DNA of 9,991 nt, taken from Thioalkalivibrio sp. Lineage in GTDB: Bacteria > Pseudomonadota > Gammaproteobacteria > Ectothiorhodospirales > Ectothiorhodospiraceae. Below are positions 1 to 6,374 of this stretch, one piece after another. The first letter of the stretch is position 1; the number at the start of each line of letters is the position of its first letter. The stretch spans positions 1 to 9,991 of the forward strand of contig SLHN01000058.1 of the NCBI GenBank assembly GCA_007136145.1. The letters run 5' to 3'. The position numbers and the translations under genes are program-made. A model generated the notes under the pieces. That model was not told the origin of the DNA. It saw nothing but the letters and a program-made list of their open reading frames with translations, and did no database searches.

Positions 1-1113
1 ACCAACCCCGAGTGTGGGCACGACTACTTCCGGCCGTTTTCGTGCAAGGGATTCTACCTGTGCCCGTCCTGTAGTCGAAAACGAACCATCCTGTTTGCCG
101 AACATCTGACAAACGAGGTCCTGCTCAAGCTGCCGCATCGCCAGTTCGTCTTCACCATGCCGAAGGCACTGCGGCCGTTCTTCCGTCACCATCGCCGCCT
201 CTTCGCCGATGTCTCCCGACTGATCTACCGTATCATCGATGAGTTCTACGCTGAGGCGGCCGGCAGACCGCTGCTCACAGGCACGGTTATTGGGCACCAG
301 ACGTTTGGTGACATGCTGCGCTTCAACCCGCACTTCCACGCCATCGTTCTTGAGGGCGGCTTCGATGATGAGGGTACCTTCTTCTACATCCCATTCTCCG
401 GGCTTCAGTCGATGACGGAGCTCTTCCGACGTCGGGCCATCAAGTTCCTGGTTGGCCAGGAACTCCTGAACGAGGACTTCGCCCGGAACCTCCTATCCTG
501 GAAACACTCCGGCTTCAGCATCGACAACAGCGTTCGCATCCTCGACGAGTCCGCCCAGGAAAGCCTGGCGGAGTACATCGCACGCCCACCAATCTCTCTG
601 GGGAAGATCCGCTACGAGCCCTTCAAGGGGCGTGTGCTGTTCCACACGAAATACTCGCAGTACTTCAAGCAGAACCTCCACATGTTTGATGCGCTTGATT
701 TCCTCGCGGAGCTCACTCAGCATATCCCGCCGAAACGACTACAGCTGATTCGCCGCTACGGTTTGTATGCTTCCCGGACGAAAGGGCGGTGGGAAGACAT
801 GCCCTGGGTTGCCGAGCGGGCACCCGACGGGTGGAAGGCTACTACCCATCGGAGTAGTGCTGGCGATGACCACTTGGGCTTCGAGCCGCCGTCCGATGAA
901 AACGAAGAGGTCGGTTCGAACGCGCGTAAACGCGCATGGGCCCGGCTGCTTGCGAAGATCTATGAGGTCGATCCGTTTGTTTGCCCGAAGTGCGGTGCGG
1001 AGATGAAGGTGATCGCTGTCATCGAGGATCCCGACGAGCTGCGGCGGATTCTCCGGCATCTGGTCAAAATCGGACGGTCCCCACCGGGATTCGACTCCGA
1101 TCGCCTCAACTGA
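1..1113 (+). CDS. IS91-family transposase, 5' partial
   Basis: Rolling-circle (HUH/Y2) transposase. The frame is open from base 1, so the start lies outside the window; the ATG at 157 is internal. The visible 370 residues begin inside the N-terminal zinc-binding domain (CPSCSRKR, Cys 21 and 24, with Cys 5, His 7 and Cys 15 upstream). The HUH metal motif is in FNPHFHAIVLEGG (His 111 and His 113). Candidate nucleophile tyrosines sit in RRYGLYASRTKGRW (about residues 253 and 256), after the family-typical HIPPKR. A C-terminal zinc ribbon (CPKCGAEMKV) precedes the end. Family assignment rests on these motifs and their order; the choice of catalytic tyrosines is inference. The gene looks intact apart from the window edge, so the element could be active if its left end is whole. 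The 3' end is duplicated at 8770-8917. Confidence 0.92.
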   Translation, partial: TNPECGHDYFRPFSCKGFYLCPSCSRKRTILFAEHLTNEVLLKLPHRQFVFTMPKALRPFFRHHRRLFADVSRLIYRIIDEFYAEAAGRPLLTGTVIGHQTFGDMLRFNPHFHAIVLEGGFDDEGTFFYIPFSGLQSMTELFRRRAIKFLVGQELLNEDFARNLLSWKHSGFSIDNSVRILDESAQESLAEYIARPPISLGKIRYEPFKGRVLFHTKYSQYFKQNLHMFDALDFLAELTQHIPPKRLQLIRRYGLYASRTKGRWEDMPWVAERAPDGWKATTHRSSAGDDHLGFEPPSDENEEVGSNARKRAWARLLAKIYEVDPFVCPKCGAEMKVIAVIEDPDELRRILRHLVKIGRSPPGFDSDRLN

Positions 1114-1136
1114 TCATTTCCTCCGGCACGCTCCAC
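989..1136 (+). repeat. Direct repeat copy 1: IS91-type 3' end
   Basis: 148 bp covering the last 41 codons of the transposase plus about 23 bp of downstream sequence. It matches 8770-8917 in the same orientation with 7 mismatches counted by eye. The match stops abruptly at CTCCAC, where the hairpin at 1136-1159 begins. Confidence 0.95.
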
Positions 1137-1159
1137 GGGAAACGTGTGTCCGTTTCCCG
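1136..1159. repeat. Perfect 8-bp-stem hairpin at IS 3' end
   Basis: CGGGAAAC (1136-1143) pairs exactly with GTTTCCCG (1152-1159) around an 8-nt loop, 22 bp after the transposase stop codon. IS91-family elements carry a subterminal hairpin at the replication-origin end, so this is a candidate oriIS. A rho-independent terminator is less likely because no T-run follows (GGCACAAAC). Confidence 0.6.
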
Positions 1160-1317
1160 GCACAAACACTTCCGCAACAGCCCTGATTTGCTTTATCGGT
1201 GCGTCTGTCCGCTCCAATAGCGGTCGTCGGTGCAGTCGGCACCCCGTGAACGCCGATTCCCGCTATACGTTCGTCGAAACTTGCGCTGCCCAGCCGTTTT
1301 GCTGTCGCGCCGCGAGA

Positions 1318-1334
1318 TAGGTTTTCCTATAATT
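1318..1334 (+). repeat. 17-bp junction repeat, copy 1
   Basis: TAGGTTTTCCTATAATT is identical to 6358-6374 in the same orientation. The match extends left as CGA plus two mismatched bases. It contains a TAGG/CCTA mini-hairpin with a TTTT loop and a perfect TATAAT. It is AT-rich in GC-rich surroundings and lies just before the orphan reading frame at 1335-1492. Confidence 0.7.
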
Positions 1335-1492
1335 CAGGCTTCCCGGGCGGCGCTGGGTTCGGCACCGCCGGCGCCGCGAGCGCCGGCTCCATCGAGGCGG
1401 CCACGGCGCTCGTCGCGGCGTGCCGGTCGCTGCACGGGGTACCGCTGTTTGTCGATCCACTGCTGGTGACGAAGGGGTTGCCGGGGCGGTGA
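1335..1492 (+). pseudogene. Orphan C-terminal reading-frame fragment, unknown
   Basis: A plus-strand frame that is very GC-rich by eye, ending with TGA at 1490-1492. It reads as protein-like sequence including GSIEAATALVAACRSLHG and VPLFVDPLLVTKGLPGR. No credible start codon or ribosome site precedes it, and it begins directly after the 17-bp junction repeat. It may be the 3' remnant of a gene cut at that point. I do not recognise the family. It could also be chance, since GC-rich DNA keeps many frames open. Confidence 0.3.
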
Positions 1493-1518
1493 AGAACACC
1501 TGATGGCACTCGACCGTA

Positions 1519-1905
1519 TCACCACACGAGTGAAACGCCGTACGCGTCGAACTGACCGTCTCCACTGACCAGGTGGAGTCCATCGACTCGCGCCTGGGCA
1601 AGAAGGAGCCGATCAAATGGATCGCGATGGTGCCACGGAAGTGAAGACACTTCGTTCACGTGTGCGACGGAAATCGGCAACCATTCAACACGGTTGCGGG
1701 TCAGCTCCCGCGGAATGGATTCTTGCCAATCTTCGCGCAGGGCGAGCTTCCCGATACTCACTTTGAAGCCGATCTCCCAGTAGGACGCGATGCTCGCGAG
1801 CAGCACGTTTTCCGGGTCGCGGATTGCCCTTCGCGCCGTGTCCGATAAACTCTCCACGTCGGCCAGCATCCACAGCAGCGAGTGCGTATCAAGCAGGAGC
1901 TTCAC
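1519..1905 (-). CDS. vapC: VapC-type PIN-domain toxin
   Basis: Full-length 128-residue PIN-domain ribonuclease, the toxin of a type II module; VapC proteins cut tRNA or rRNA and need Mg2+. The acidic residues expected for the active site are all present: Asp6 in LLLDTHSLLW, Glu44 in SYWEIGFKVSIGKL, Asp95 and Asp98 in HHRDPFDRLLLAQA, and Asp116 in SGDGQFDAYGV. The start is GTG at 1903-1905, overlapping the antitoxin stop as GTGA, so translation is probably coupled to the antitoxin. An intact catalytic set plus an intact antitoxin points to a working module. The exact RNA target cannot be read from sequence. Confidence 0.9.
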   Translation of the reverse strand: MKLLLDTHSLLWMLADVESLSDTARRAIRDPENVLLASIASYWEIGFKVSIGKLALREDWQESIPRELTRNRVEWLPISVAHVNEVSSLPWHHRDPFDRLLLAQARVDGLHLVSGDGQFDAYGVSLVW

Positions 1906-2141
1906 CGAGGATCCTTGGCAATCATGTACGGCGCAAAATCTTCGAGTGGCTCGTCGAACGACGAATCCATGTGAAGAATCAAGCCCGACAGCCCGCCGAG
2001 TTCTCGCTCGGCCTCGCGGTATGGAACCAGCCGGGCAATCGGAGTGCGCCCTCGCGCGATGACAAGCTCTTCGCCCTGCTCAACCCGATGCAAGAGCCGC
2101 GAAAGATGTGTCTTCGCTTCGTGTATGGTTACCGGATTCAT
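1902..2141 (-). CDS. Phd/YefM-type antitoxin, partner of VapC
   Basis: 79 residues. The N-terminal part (TIHEAKTHLSRLLHRVEQGE, then ELVIARGRTPIARLVPY) is the Phd/YefM DNA-binding fold. The acidic C-terminal tail (SSFDEPLEDFAPYM) is the usual toxin-neutralising segment. It lies directly upstream of vapC with a 4-nt GTGA overlap, the standard antitoxin-first order. Proteins of this family repress their own promoter together with the toxin. There is no Shine-Dalgarno sequence before the ATG; a promoter with its -10 only 6 nt upstream suggests a leaderless message. The two-gene unit can therefore be transcribed on its own, although it also follows the NIF3-like gene on the same strand. Confidence 0.88.
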   Translation of the reverse strand: MNPVTIHEAKTHLSRLLHRVEQGEELVIARGRTPIARLVPYREAERELGGLSGLILHMDSSFDEPLEDFAPYMIAKDPR

Positions 2142-2176
2142 ACGGAAATGTTAGCTAATTTAGGAGACTAAGTCAA
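2142..2176 (-). promoter_or_regulatory. Promoter of the Phd-vapC pair, leaderless type
   Basis: On the minus strand, TTGACT (2176-2171) and TAACAT (2153-2148) are separated by 17 bp, and only 6 nt lie between the -10 and the ATG. Transcription would begin at about the start codon. The -35 lies at the 3' end of the NIF3-like gene. No ribosome site is visible. Confidence 0.5.
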
Positions 2177-2509
2177 TGTCGCTTTTGTCGGAAGGTCGTC
2201 GATCGTCCATATCCTCACCACCTCGTAGGCGGGCTCTTCGTACGGATGGGCTGCAATCAGCGCGTCGAGCACGGGGCGGACCAACTCGTCGGGGCAGATG
2301 GTCTCCACGCGCAGTTCGGGGACCGTCTCCACCGCGCCCACTGAGCCGATGAAGGGATCGGCTCCGGAGAGCGGGCGAAACTGCCCCATGCCCGAGGTCT
2401 GCCAAGAGCAGCTGTCGTAGTTGCGGTACCGCCCGGCGCCGGCGGCAAAGACCGCCTGCTTGACGGATTCAGCGTGGTCGGCGGGGACGAAGAAGATGAG
2501 CTTATGCAT
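2168..2509 (-). CDS. NIF3/YqfO-like (CutA-fold) small protein
   Basis: 113 residues resembling the stand-alone YqfO/NIF3 accessory domain. Family-like stretches are HKLIFFVPADHAESVKQAVF at the N terminus, AGAGRYRNYDSCSW, GQFRPLSGADPFIGSVG and AHPYEEPAYEVVRIW near the end. The domain has a ferredoxin-like CutA/PII-type fold; its biochemical role is poorly known, with metal binding or regulation proposed for relatives. The length fits the single-domain form. The start is supported by AAGGAG about 10 nt upstream, within the end of the nucleotidyltransferase gene 5 nt away, so the two are probably co-transcribed. Confidence 0.8.
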   Translation of the reverse strand: MHKLIFFVPADHAESVKQAVFAAGAGRYRNYDSCSWQTSGMGQFRPLSGADPFIGSVGAVETVPELRVETICPDELVRPVLDALIAAHPYEEPAYEVVRIWTIDDLPTKATLT

Positions 2510-2514
2510 GGGCG

Positions 2515-3045
2515 TTATTCTCCTTTCAATGCCCGCAGAAACCGCAGGTCATCTTCGTCAGCAGCACTGCGATCAGAACGCGCCTCCTTCAAGCGGATCA
2601 GGTCGTCCACTGACGCGACGAGAAACGATAGATCGGGTAGTTCGATGCGCCGTGCGTTTTTTCGCAGATTCATCGTGGGAATCGTCAGTTCAAACAGAAA
2701 GTCTACCTGACTTGCGACGTCAATGTCGTCAATTGGAATCTCGGATGTGGTTTCGCCTGCGAACGCGATAAAACTGACCGAACCGGGCCTCTCTCGTTCA
2801 ATCCAGTTGCGAGCATCAGCCGGTGTTGAGCAGACAGAGACGGACGCGTCGGCCACGGCGGTGATCAAACGATACCCCAGCTGGTACATGACGTCCACAA
2901 CTCGGTCTACGTCCAACGATCGGACCGCGAGGTCAATGTCGTGAGTGACTCGCGGGCTGTTATAGAGGCGAAGCGCGGTGCCGCCAATAACGACGAACTC
3001 AATGCCCTCCGCGACCAGGTTCGTCAGCAGCTCTTTGTGCGTCAT
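2515..3045 (-). CDS. AbiEii-like / DUF6036-type nucleotidyltransferase
   Basis: 176-residue protein of the DNA polymerase beta-like nucleotidyltransferase superfamily. The core motif is VVIGGTALRLYNSPRVTHDI followed by DLAV: Gly-Gly at 21-22 and the metal-binding Asp36 and Asp38. The C-terminal segment (DLSFLVASVDDLIRLKEARS, then a run of Asp/Glu and DDLRFLRALKGE) is typical of the AbiEii/DUF6036 group, some of which are toxins of type IV systems that modify tRNA. AAGGAG lies 8 nt before the ATG. It follows the small hypothetical gene with a 47-nt overlap. No AbiEi-like antitoxin is recognisable; the small upstream gene is the only candidate partner. Toxin activity is inference. Confidence 0.8.
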   Translation of the reverse strand: MTHKELLTNLVAEGIEFVVIGGTALRLYNSPRVTHDIDLAVRSLDVDRVVDVMYQLGYRLITAVADASVSVCSTPADARNWIERERPGSVSFIAFAGETTSEIPIDDIDVASQVDFLFELTIPTMNLRKNARRIELPDLSFLVASVDDLIRLKEARSDRSAADEDDLRFLRALKGE

Positions 3046-3229
3046 CTCGCCGACTCCTTCGGAACGCGGCTCTCAGTCGAATACGCCCGTACTCAGGATT
3101 GAGCTCGAGGAGGCTTCGCGACTCACGCTCCGCGATGTCGAGCACGACCTCCCGTCGCTGGCCCGACAGGAGCGTGAACCGGCTCCACCCCAAGCGGTTT
3201 GTCTCGTGATCCGGCAGATCATGCGCCAT
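2999..3229 (-). CDS. Small hypothetical protein in glycosylase/NTase row
   Basis: 76 codons starting at an ATG with a strong GGAGG 5 nt upstream. The start overlaps the end of the YcaQ-like gene by 11 nt, so translational coupling is likely. The product is charged (SGQRREVVLDIAERESRSLL, RAAFRRSRRDDAQRAADE) with no membrane segment or recognised domain. Its last 15 codons overlap the nucleotidyltransferase start, which is long for a normal operon overlap, so the true end could have been shifted by a frame change near 3050. I do not recognise a family. Its position makes it a candidate partner of the nucleotidyltransferase. A chance frame remains possible. Confidence 0.48.
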   Translation of the reverse strand: MAHDLPDHETNRLGWSRFTLLSGQRREVVLDIAERESRSLLELNPEYGRIRLRAAFRRSRRDDAQRAADEPGRGGH

Positions 3230-4439
3230 GGCGGCCTCCGTACGTTGCAGTATACCGTGTTCGGGTCTCCCGGGTGGAGCCCCAACCTGTCACATCCGTG
3301 CACCCGTTTGCCTCCGCAAGACGTCGGATCCCTTCGGCCAGCGCCCCGTCGAGCCGGTCGTCCAGCGTGACGTCAGGCTCGAGAAAAAGTCCCCGTACCT
3401 CGAAGCGGCCGGCAGCCCGTACCGCCTTTGCGTCCATTCGGCCGATGAGTTCGTCTCCCCAGAGAATGGGCAGGCAGTAGTACCCGTAGGTGCGTTTGGC
3501 GGCCGGCACGTAACACTCGAACTGGTACTCGAACCCGAACAGGTCGAAGGTGCGCCCCCGGTCGATGACGGCGTGATCGAAGGGTGACAGAAACCGGATG
3601 ACTTTCTTCGGCAGACGAGGCGGCATCTCGTCGAGTGCTCCGTGCAGGGTGTACCAGGTCCGGCCGTTACACAACACCGGCTCCAGGAACCCGTCATGGA
3701 CCAGCGCGTCGATCGCGGCGGGGATCGCGTCTCTCAGCGGCTGCTTCACCCACTGTCCCGCCGTCCGGCACGCGGTGGTGATGTGGCGCGCCGTAGCGAT
3801 GCCGAATCCCTGGATCGCGCGGAGCACCAGATTGCGGTGCCATTCGTGCGGCGACGGCATGGTGGTGTCGGTGTCCGCGGGGAGCACGTTCTCGGGCAGG
3901 TCGTAGACCTTCTGGAACCCCTCGCGGTACGCGATCAACAGCCGCCCCGACAGAAAAAGATGCTCCAGCGTGCGCTTGGCCGGTTTCCAGTCCCACCACC
4001 CCTCCGGGCGACGGCCATCGGGAGGGGCAAAGTCCCTCGACTGTCGCGGCCCCTCGTGTCGGATACGGGCAATCACGTCTGCCGCAAGCTGTTCATCCAG
4101 TTCCGCCTGCCGAGCCCGCGCGAACCCCTCCATCATTGGAAGCGAGAAACGAAACTCCGCCATCGGCAGATACGCCGCGGCGTGTGACCAGTATTCGAAG
4201 ACGGTTTTGTCGCGCCGAACGAGCTCATCGAGCATCAACCCCGAATAATCGGGAACCCGGGTCTTGATCACGTGGTCGTGGGCGCGATCGACAACCGAGA
4301 TCGTGTCGATCTGCACGTAGCCGAGCTGTTCGATCACGCGCAGCACCCCGGGTTTGCCGCTGCCGAAACTCCCCGCCTGAAGCAACCCCTGCCGGTGCAG
4401 TCCGACCCGGCGAGCCTCACGTATTGATATCTCCTGCAT
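3219..4439 (-). CDS. ycaQ: YcaQ/AlkX-like winged-helix DNA glycosylase
   Basis: 406 residues matching the HTH_42 family (formerly DUF1006), whose studied members remove alkylated bases and unhook interstrand crosslinks. The catalytic Q-x-D motif is in LGYVQIDTISVVDRAHDHV (Gln43, Asp45). Other family blocks are VFEYWSHAAAYLPM, WWDWKPAKRTLEHLFLSGRL, RFLSPFDHAVIDRGRTFDLF, and KRTYGYYCLPILWGDELIGR followed by DAKAVR. Length and block order fit an intact enzyme. It is the first gene of the minus-strand row and its 3' end overlaps the next start. The ATG lacks a Shine-Dalgarno sequence but has an extended -10 nine nt upstream, so it is probably leaderless. Repair function comes from family knowledge; substrate is not deducible. 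Confidence 0.9.
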   Translation of the reverse strand: MQEISIREARRVGLHRQGLLQAGSFGSGKPGVLRVIEQLGYVQIDTISVVDRAHDHVIKTRVPDYSGLMLDELVRRDKTVFEYWSHAAAYLPMAEFRFSLPMMEGFARARQAELDEQLAADVIARIRHEGPRQSRDFAPPDGRRPEGWWDWKPAKRTLEHLFLSGRLLIAYREGFQKVYDLPENVLPADTDTTMPSPHEWHRNLVLRAIQGFGIATARHITTACRTAGQWVKQPLRDAIPAAIDALVHDGFLEPVLCNGRTWYTLHGALDEMPPRLPKKVIRFLSPFDHAVIDRGRTFDLFGFEYQFECYVPAAKRTYGYYCLPILWGDELIGRMDAKAVRAAGRFEVRGLFLEPDVTLDDRLDGALAEGIRRLAEANGCTDVTGWGSTRETRTRYTATYGGRHGA

Positions 4440-4478
4440 CCGGACTACATACTAACACCATCGCCGGGATACGGTCAG
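4440..4478 (-). promoter_or_regulatory. Promoter of the glycosylase row
   Basis: On the minus strand, CTGACC (4478-4473) and TAGTAT (4454-4449) are 18 bp apart, and TGT precedes the -10 (extended -10). Nine nt separate the -10 from the ATG at 4439, giving a predicted leader of only a few nt. No ribosome site is present. Confidence 0.45.
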
Positions 4479-4573
4479 TCGGCGCACCGGCCGGCGAATT
4501 TGTCGGCGGCATGTCGATTCTGTCCCTCCCCGGACGACCATGAAGGAGACCGACCGCAAAAGGGGGAAATTCC

Positions 4574-5491
4574 ATGGCGACATCCAGGCAGAAAATCGTT
4601 CCGCATCTCTGGTACGACACAGAAGCGGCGGAGGCGGCACGGTTCTATTGTTCGGTGTTTCCCAATTCGCGCGTCACGAACATCGCGACGCTGCACGATA
4701 CTCCGTCGGGAGACACCCAGTACGTATCGTTCGAGATCCAGGGATTCGCGTTCCACGCGATCAGCGCGGGACCCTATTTCCAGTTCAACCCTTCGATTTC
4801 GTTCGTTGTGAACTTCGATCCGTCGCAGGACCCAGCAGCGCGCAAGCGCATCGACGACGTGTGGAACAGGCTGATGGAGGGCGGAACCGCGCTGATGCCG
4901 ATCGATTCCTATCCGTTCAGCGAACGATACGGCTGGGTGCAGGATCGATACGGCCTCTCCTGGCAGCTCATCTTTACCAACCCGGAAGGCGACGACCGCC
5001 CCATGATCATCCCTTCCATGTTGTTCGTGGGCGACGTGTGCGGGAAAGTCGAAGAAGCATCCGATTACTACCTCTCCGTGTTCCGGGAGACCAAACGCGG
5101 TGCAATCGCCCGGTATCCCGCCGGTATGGAACCCGACCGGGAAGGAACGATTATGTTTACCGACTTCCAGCTCGAAGGCACCTGGTTTGCCGCCATGGAC
5201 AGCGCTCGGGAGCACGGATATCGGTTCAACGAAGCGGTATCGTTCATGGTGAACTGCGACAATCAGGACGAGATTGACTTCTACTGGGGACGTCTGTCGG
5301 CGGTGCCCGAAGCCGAACAGTGCGGCTGGCTCGCGGACCGGTACGGGGTCTCGTGGCAGATTACCTCCACGGTCCTGGGCGAGATGCTGCAGGATCCCGA
5401 CCACGACAAGGTGGCCCGGGTCACTCACGCCTTTCTTGCGATGAAGAAGTTCGACCTCGCCGCCCTGCACAGGGCGTACAACGGCACGTAG
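4574..5491 (+). CDS. Tandem VOC/PhnB-like (glyoxalase-fold) protein
   Basis: 305 residues made of two VOC domains, about 7-140 and 147-300. Each begins with a strand-helix block (IVPHLWYDTEAAEAARFYCS; IIPSMLFVGDVCGKVEEASD) and each ends with the family signature: DRYGLSWQL from Asp124 and DRYGVSWQI from Asp255. This is the PhnB / 3-demethylubiquinone methyltransferase-like group; most members have no known reaction and the name is historical. No signal peptide is seen, so it is cytosolic. The ATG has GGGGGA about 8 nt upstream. It shares a divergent intergenic region with the glycosylase row and is followed after 12 nt by the DUF1801 gene. Such proteins often sit beside DUF1801 genes; no joint function is established. 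Confidence 0.88.
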   Translation: MATSRQKIVPHLWYDTEAAEAARFYCSVFPNSRVTNIATLHDTPSGDTQYVSFEIQGFAFHAISAGPYFQFNPSISFVVNFDPSQDPAARKRIDDVWNRLMEGGTALMPIDSYPFSERYGWVQDRYGLSWQLIFTNPEGDDRPMIIPSMLFVGDVCGKVEEASDYYLSVFRETKRGAIARYPAGMEPDREGTIMFTDFQLEGTWFAAMDSAREHGYRFNEAVSFMVNCDNQDEIDFYWGRLSAVPEAEQCGWLADRYGVSWQITSTVLGEMLQDPDHDKVARVTHAFLAMKKFDLAALHRAYNGT

Positions 5492-5503
5492 GGAGGATAC
5501 GGG

Positions 5504-5896
5504 ATGCATCCGGATATCGTGGCGTACAACCAGCGGCAGGACTCCGAGTACCGGAGCGTGTGCGACCTGCTCGCCCGGGAAATTGAAGCCAACCTGCCGG
5601 GAAGCGAGAACAAGGTGTGGCACGCTCATCCGGTCTGGTTCCTGAACGGTAATCCAACCGTTGGATACAGCAAACAGAAGCCGGGGATACGACTGATGTT
5701 CTGGAGCGGGGCGGACTTCGAAGAAGCCGGCCTGAACGTCCTCGGCAAAAAGTTCAAGGACGCGTCCGTGTTCTACAACTCTGTTTCGGAGGTGAACACC
5801 ACTGAACTGCGCCGGTGGCTCAGGAAGGCGCAGGAGATCCAGTGGGATTACCAGAACCTCGTCCGGCGAAAGGGGCGACTGGAGAGGCTGAAGTAG
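5504..5896 (+). CDS. DUF1801-family protein
   Basis: 130 residues of the DUF1801/YdhG-like fold. Family-like stretches are KVWHAHPVWFLNGNPTVGYS, GIRLMFWSGADFEEAGL and the C-terminal RRWLRKAQEIQWDYQNLV. Function is unknown; the fold is related to frataxin-like and iron-handling proteins in some studies. A GGAGG lies 8 nt before the ATG and only 12 nt separate it from the VOC gene, so the two form an operon. It is convergent with the truncated MBL gene 33 bp away; no clear terminator hairpin was found between them. Confidence 0.85.
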   Translation: MHPDIVAYNQRQDSEYRSVCDLLAREIEANLPGSENKVWHAHPVWFLNGNPTVGYSKQKPGIRLMFWSGADFEEAGLNVLGKKFKDASVFYNSVSEVNTTELRRWLRKAQEIQWDYQNLVRRKGRLERLK

Positions 5897-5929
5897 AGGT
5901 ACTGCTGCCGGTGATCGAGCAAACCCGCC

Positions 5930-6357
5930 CTACTCCAGCTCCACCGTCTCGCGATACTCGGGTATGTGGGCGGTAACCCCGACCTTTTCGGAGAGGTAGT
6001 CACGAAACGCCTCCATCGTTGAGAGCTCCCCGTGATTCAGGAAGACTCGGCGTGGCCGCGAGGTGAGGTGTGAGATCCATCTGGCGAGTTCGGTTCGATC
6101 GGCGTGGCCGGAGAAGCCGTTGATCCGACTTACGCGCGCGCGAACGTCGCGCATTGCGCCAAAGAGGCGGACCTGCTTCGCTCCATCAACAAGCTCGCGG
6201 CCGAGTGTGCCGTGCGCCTGGTACCCGACGAACAGCAGCGTGCTCTCGGGTCGGTCGATGTTCACCGCCAGGTGATGTTTCATTCTGCCTCCGGTGCACA
6301 TTCCCGACCCGGCGATTACGATTGCCGTTCCGCGGATGTGGTTGATCGACTTCGACT
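5930..6357 (-). pseudogene. MBL-fold RNA exonuclease (CPSF-like), 5'-truncated
   Basis: C-terminal portion of a metallo-beta-lactamase RNA-processing protein (beta-CASP/RMMBL group, YSH1-like). The open frame reads SKSINHIRGTAIVIAGSGMC then TGGRMKHHLA, the conserved block before the RMMBL domain, followed by INGFSGHADRTELARW with the late His of the active site and VFLNHGE. All N-terminal metallo-beta-lactamase motifs (HxHxDH and the first part of beta-CASP) are missing. Homology stops at the 17-bp junction repeat, and a TAA in the same frame lies just beyond. About two thirds of a usual 450-550-residue protein is gone, so it cannot be a working nuclease. An internal ATG at 6301 could still allow translation of a 123-residue piece. 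Confidence 0.88.
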
Positions 6358-6374
6358 TAGGTTTTCCTATAATT
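6358..6374 (+). repeat. 17-bp junction repeat, copy 2
   Basis: TAGGTTTTCCTATAATT is identical to 1318-1334. It lies exactly where the MBL gene loses its 5' part and the TetR gene loses its 3' end. The flank continues AT-rich (TAATTTAGTTTAA), unlike its surroundings, as expected for leftover foreign sequence. Confidence 0.7.

Larger units (their letters stand above)
1160..1518. other. Gene-poor debris region
   Basis: Between the transposase hairpin and the end of vapC there is no complete gene. It holds a small hairpin-like word (CGCTCCAATAGCG near 1210), the 17-bp junction repeat and the orphan frame described separately. The remaining sequence shows nothing I can assign. Confidence 0.6.

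Noticed and set aside
1136..1159. Rho-independent terminator after the transposase
   Set aside because: The stem is perfect but no T-run follows. The position at the end of the conserved IS segment fits an IS terminus better.
3642..4187. 181-codon plus-strand frame inside the glycosylase gene
   Set aside because: It is fully antisense to a well-conserved YcaQ-like protein and low in recognisable content.
4475..5629. 384-codon open frame on the minus strand
   Set aside because: It is antisense to the VOC and DUF1801 genes, whose families are clear. The product has no recognisable motif; it is open only because of GC-rich codon structure.
1318..6374. Integron attC-type site at the 17-bp repeats
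   Set aside because: No long imperfect palindrome, no GTTRRRY core and no integrase gene are present.
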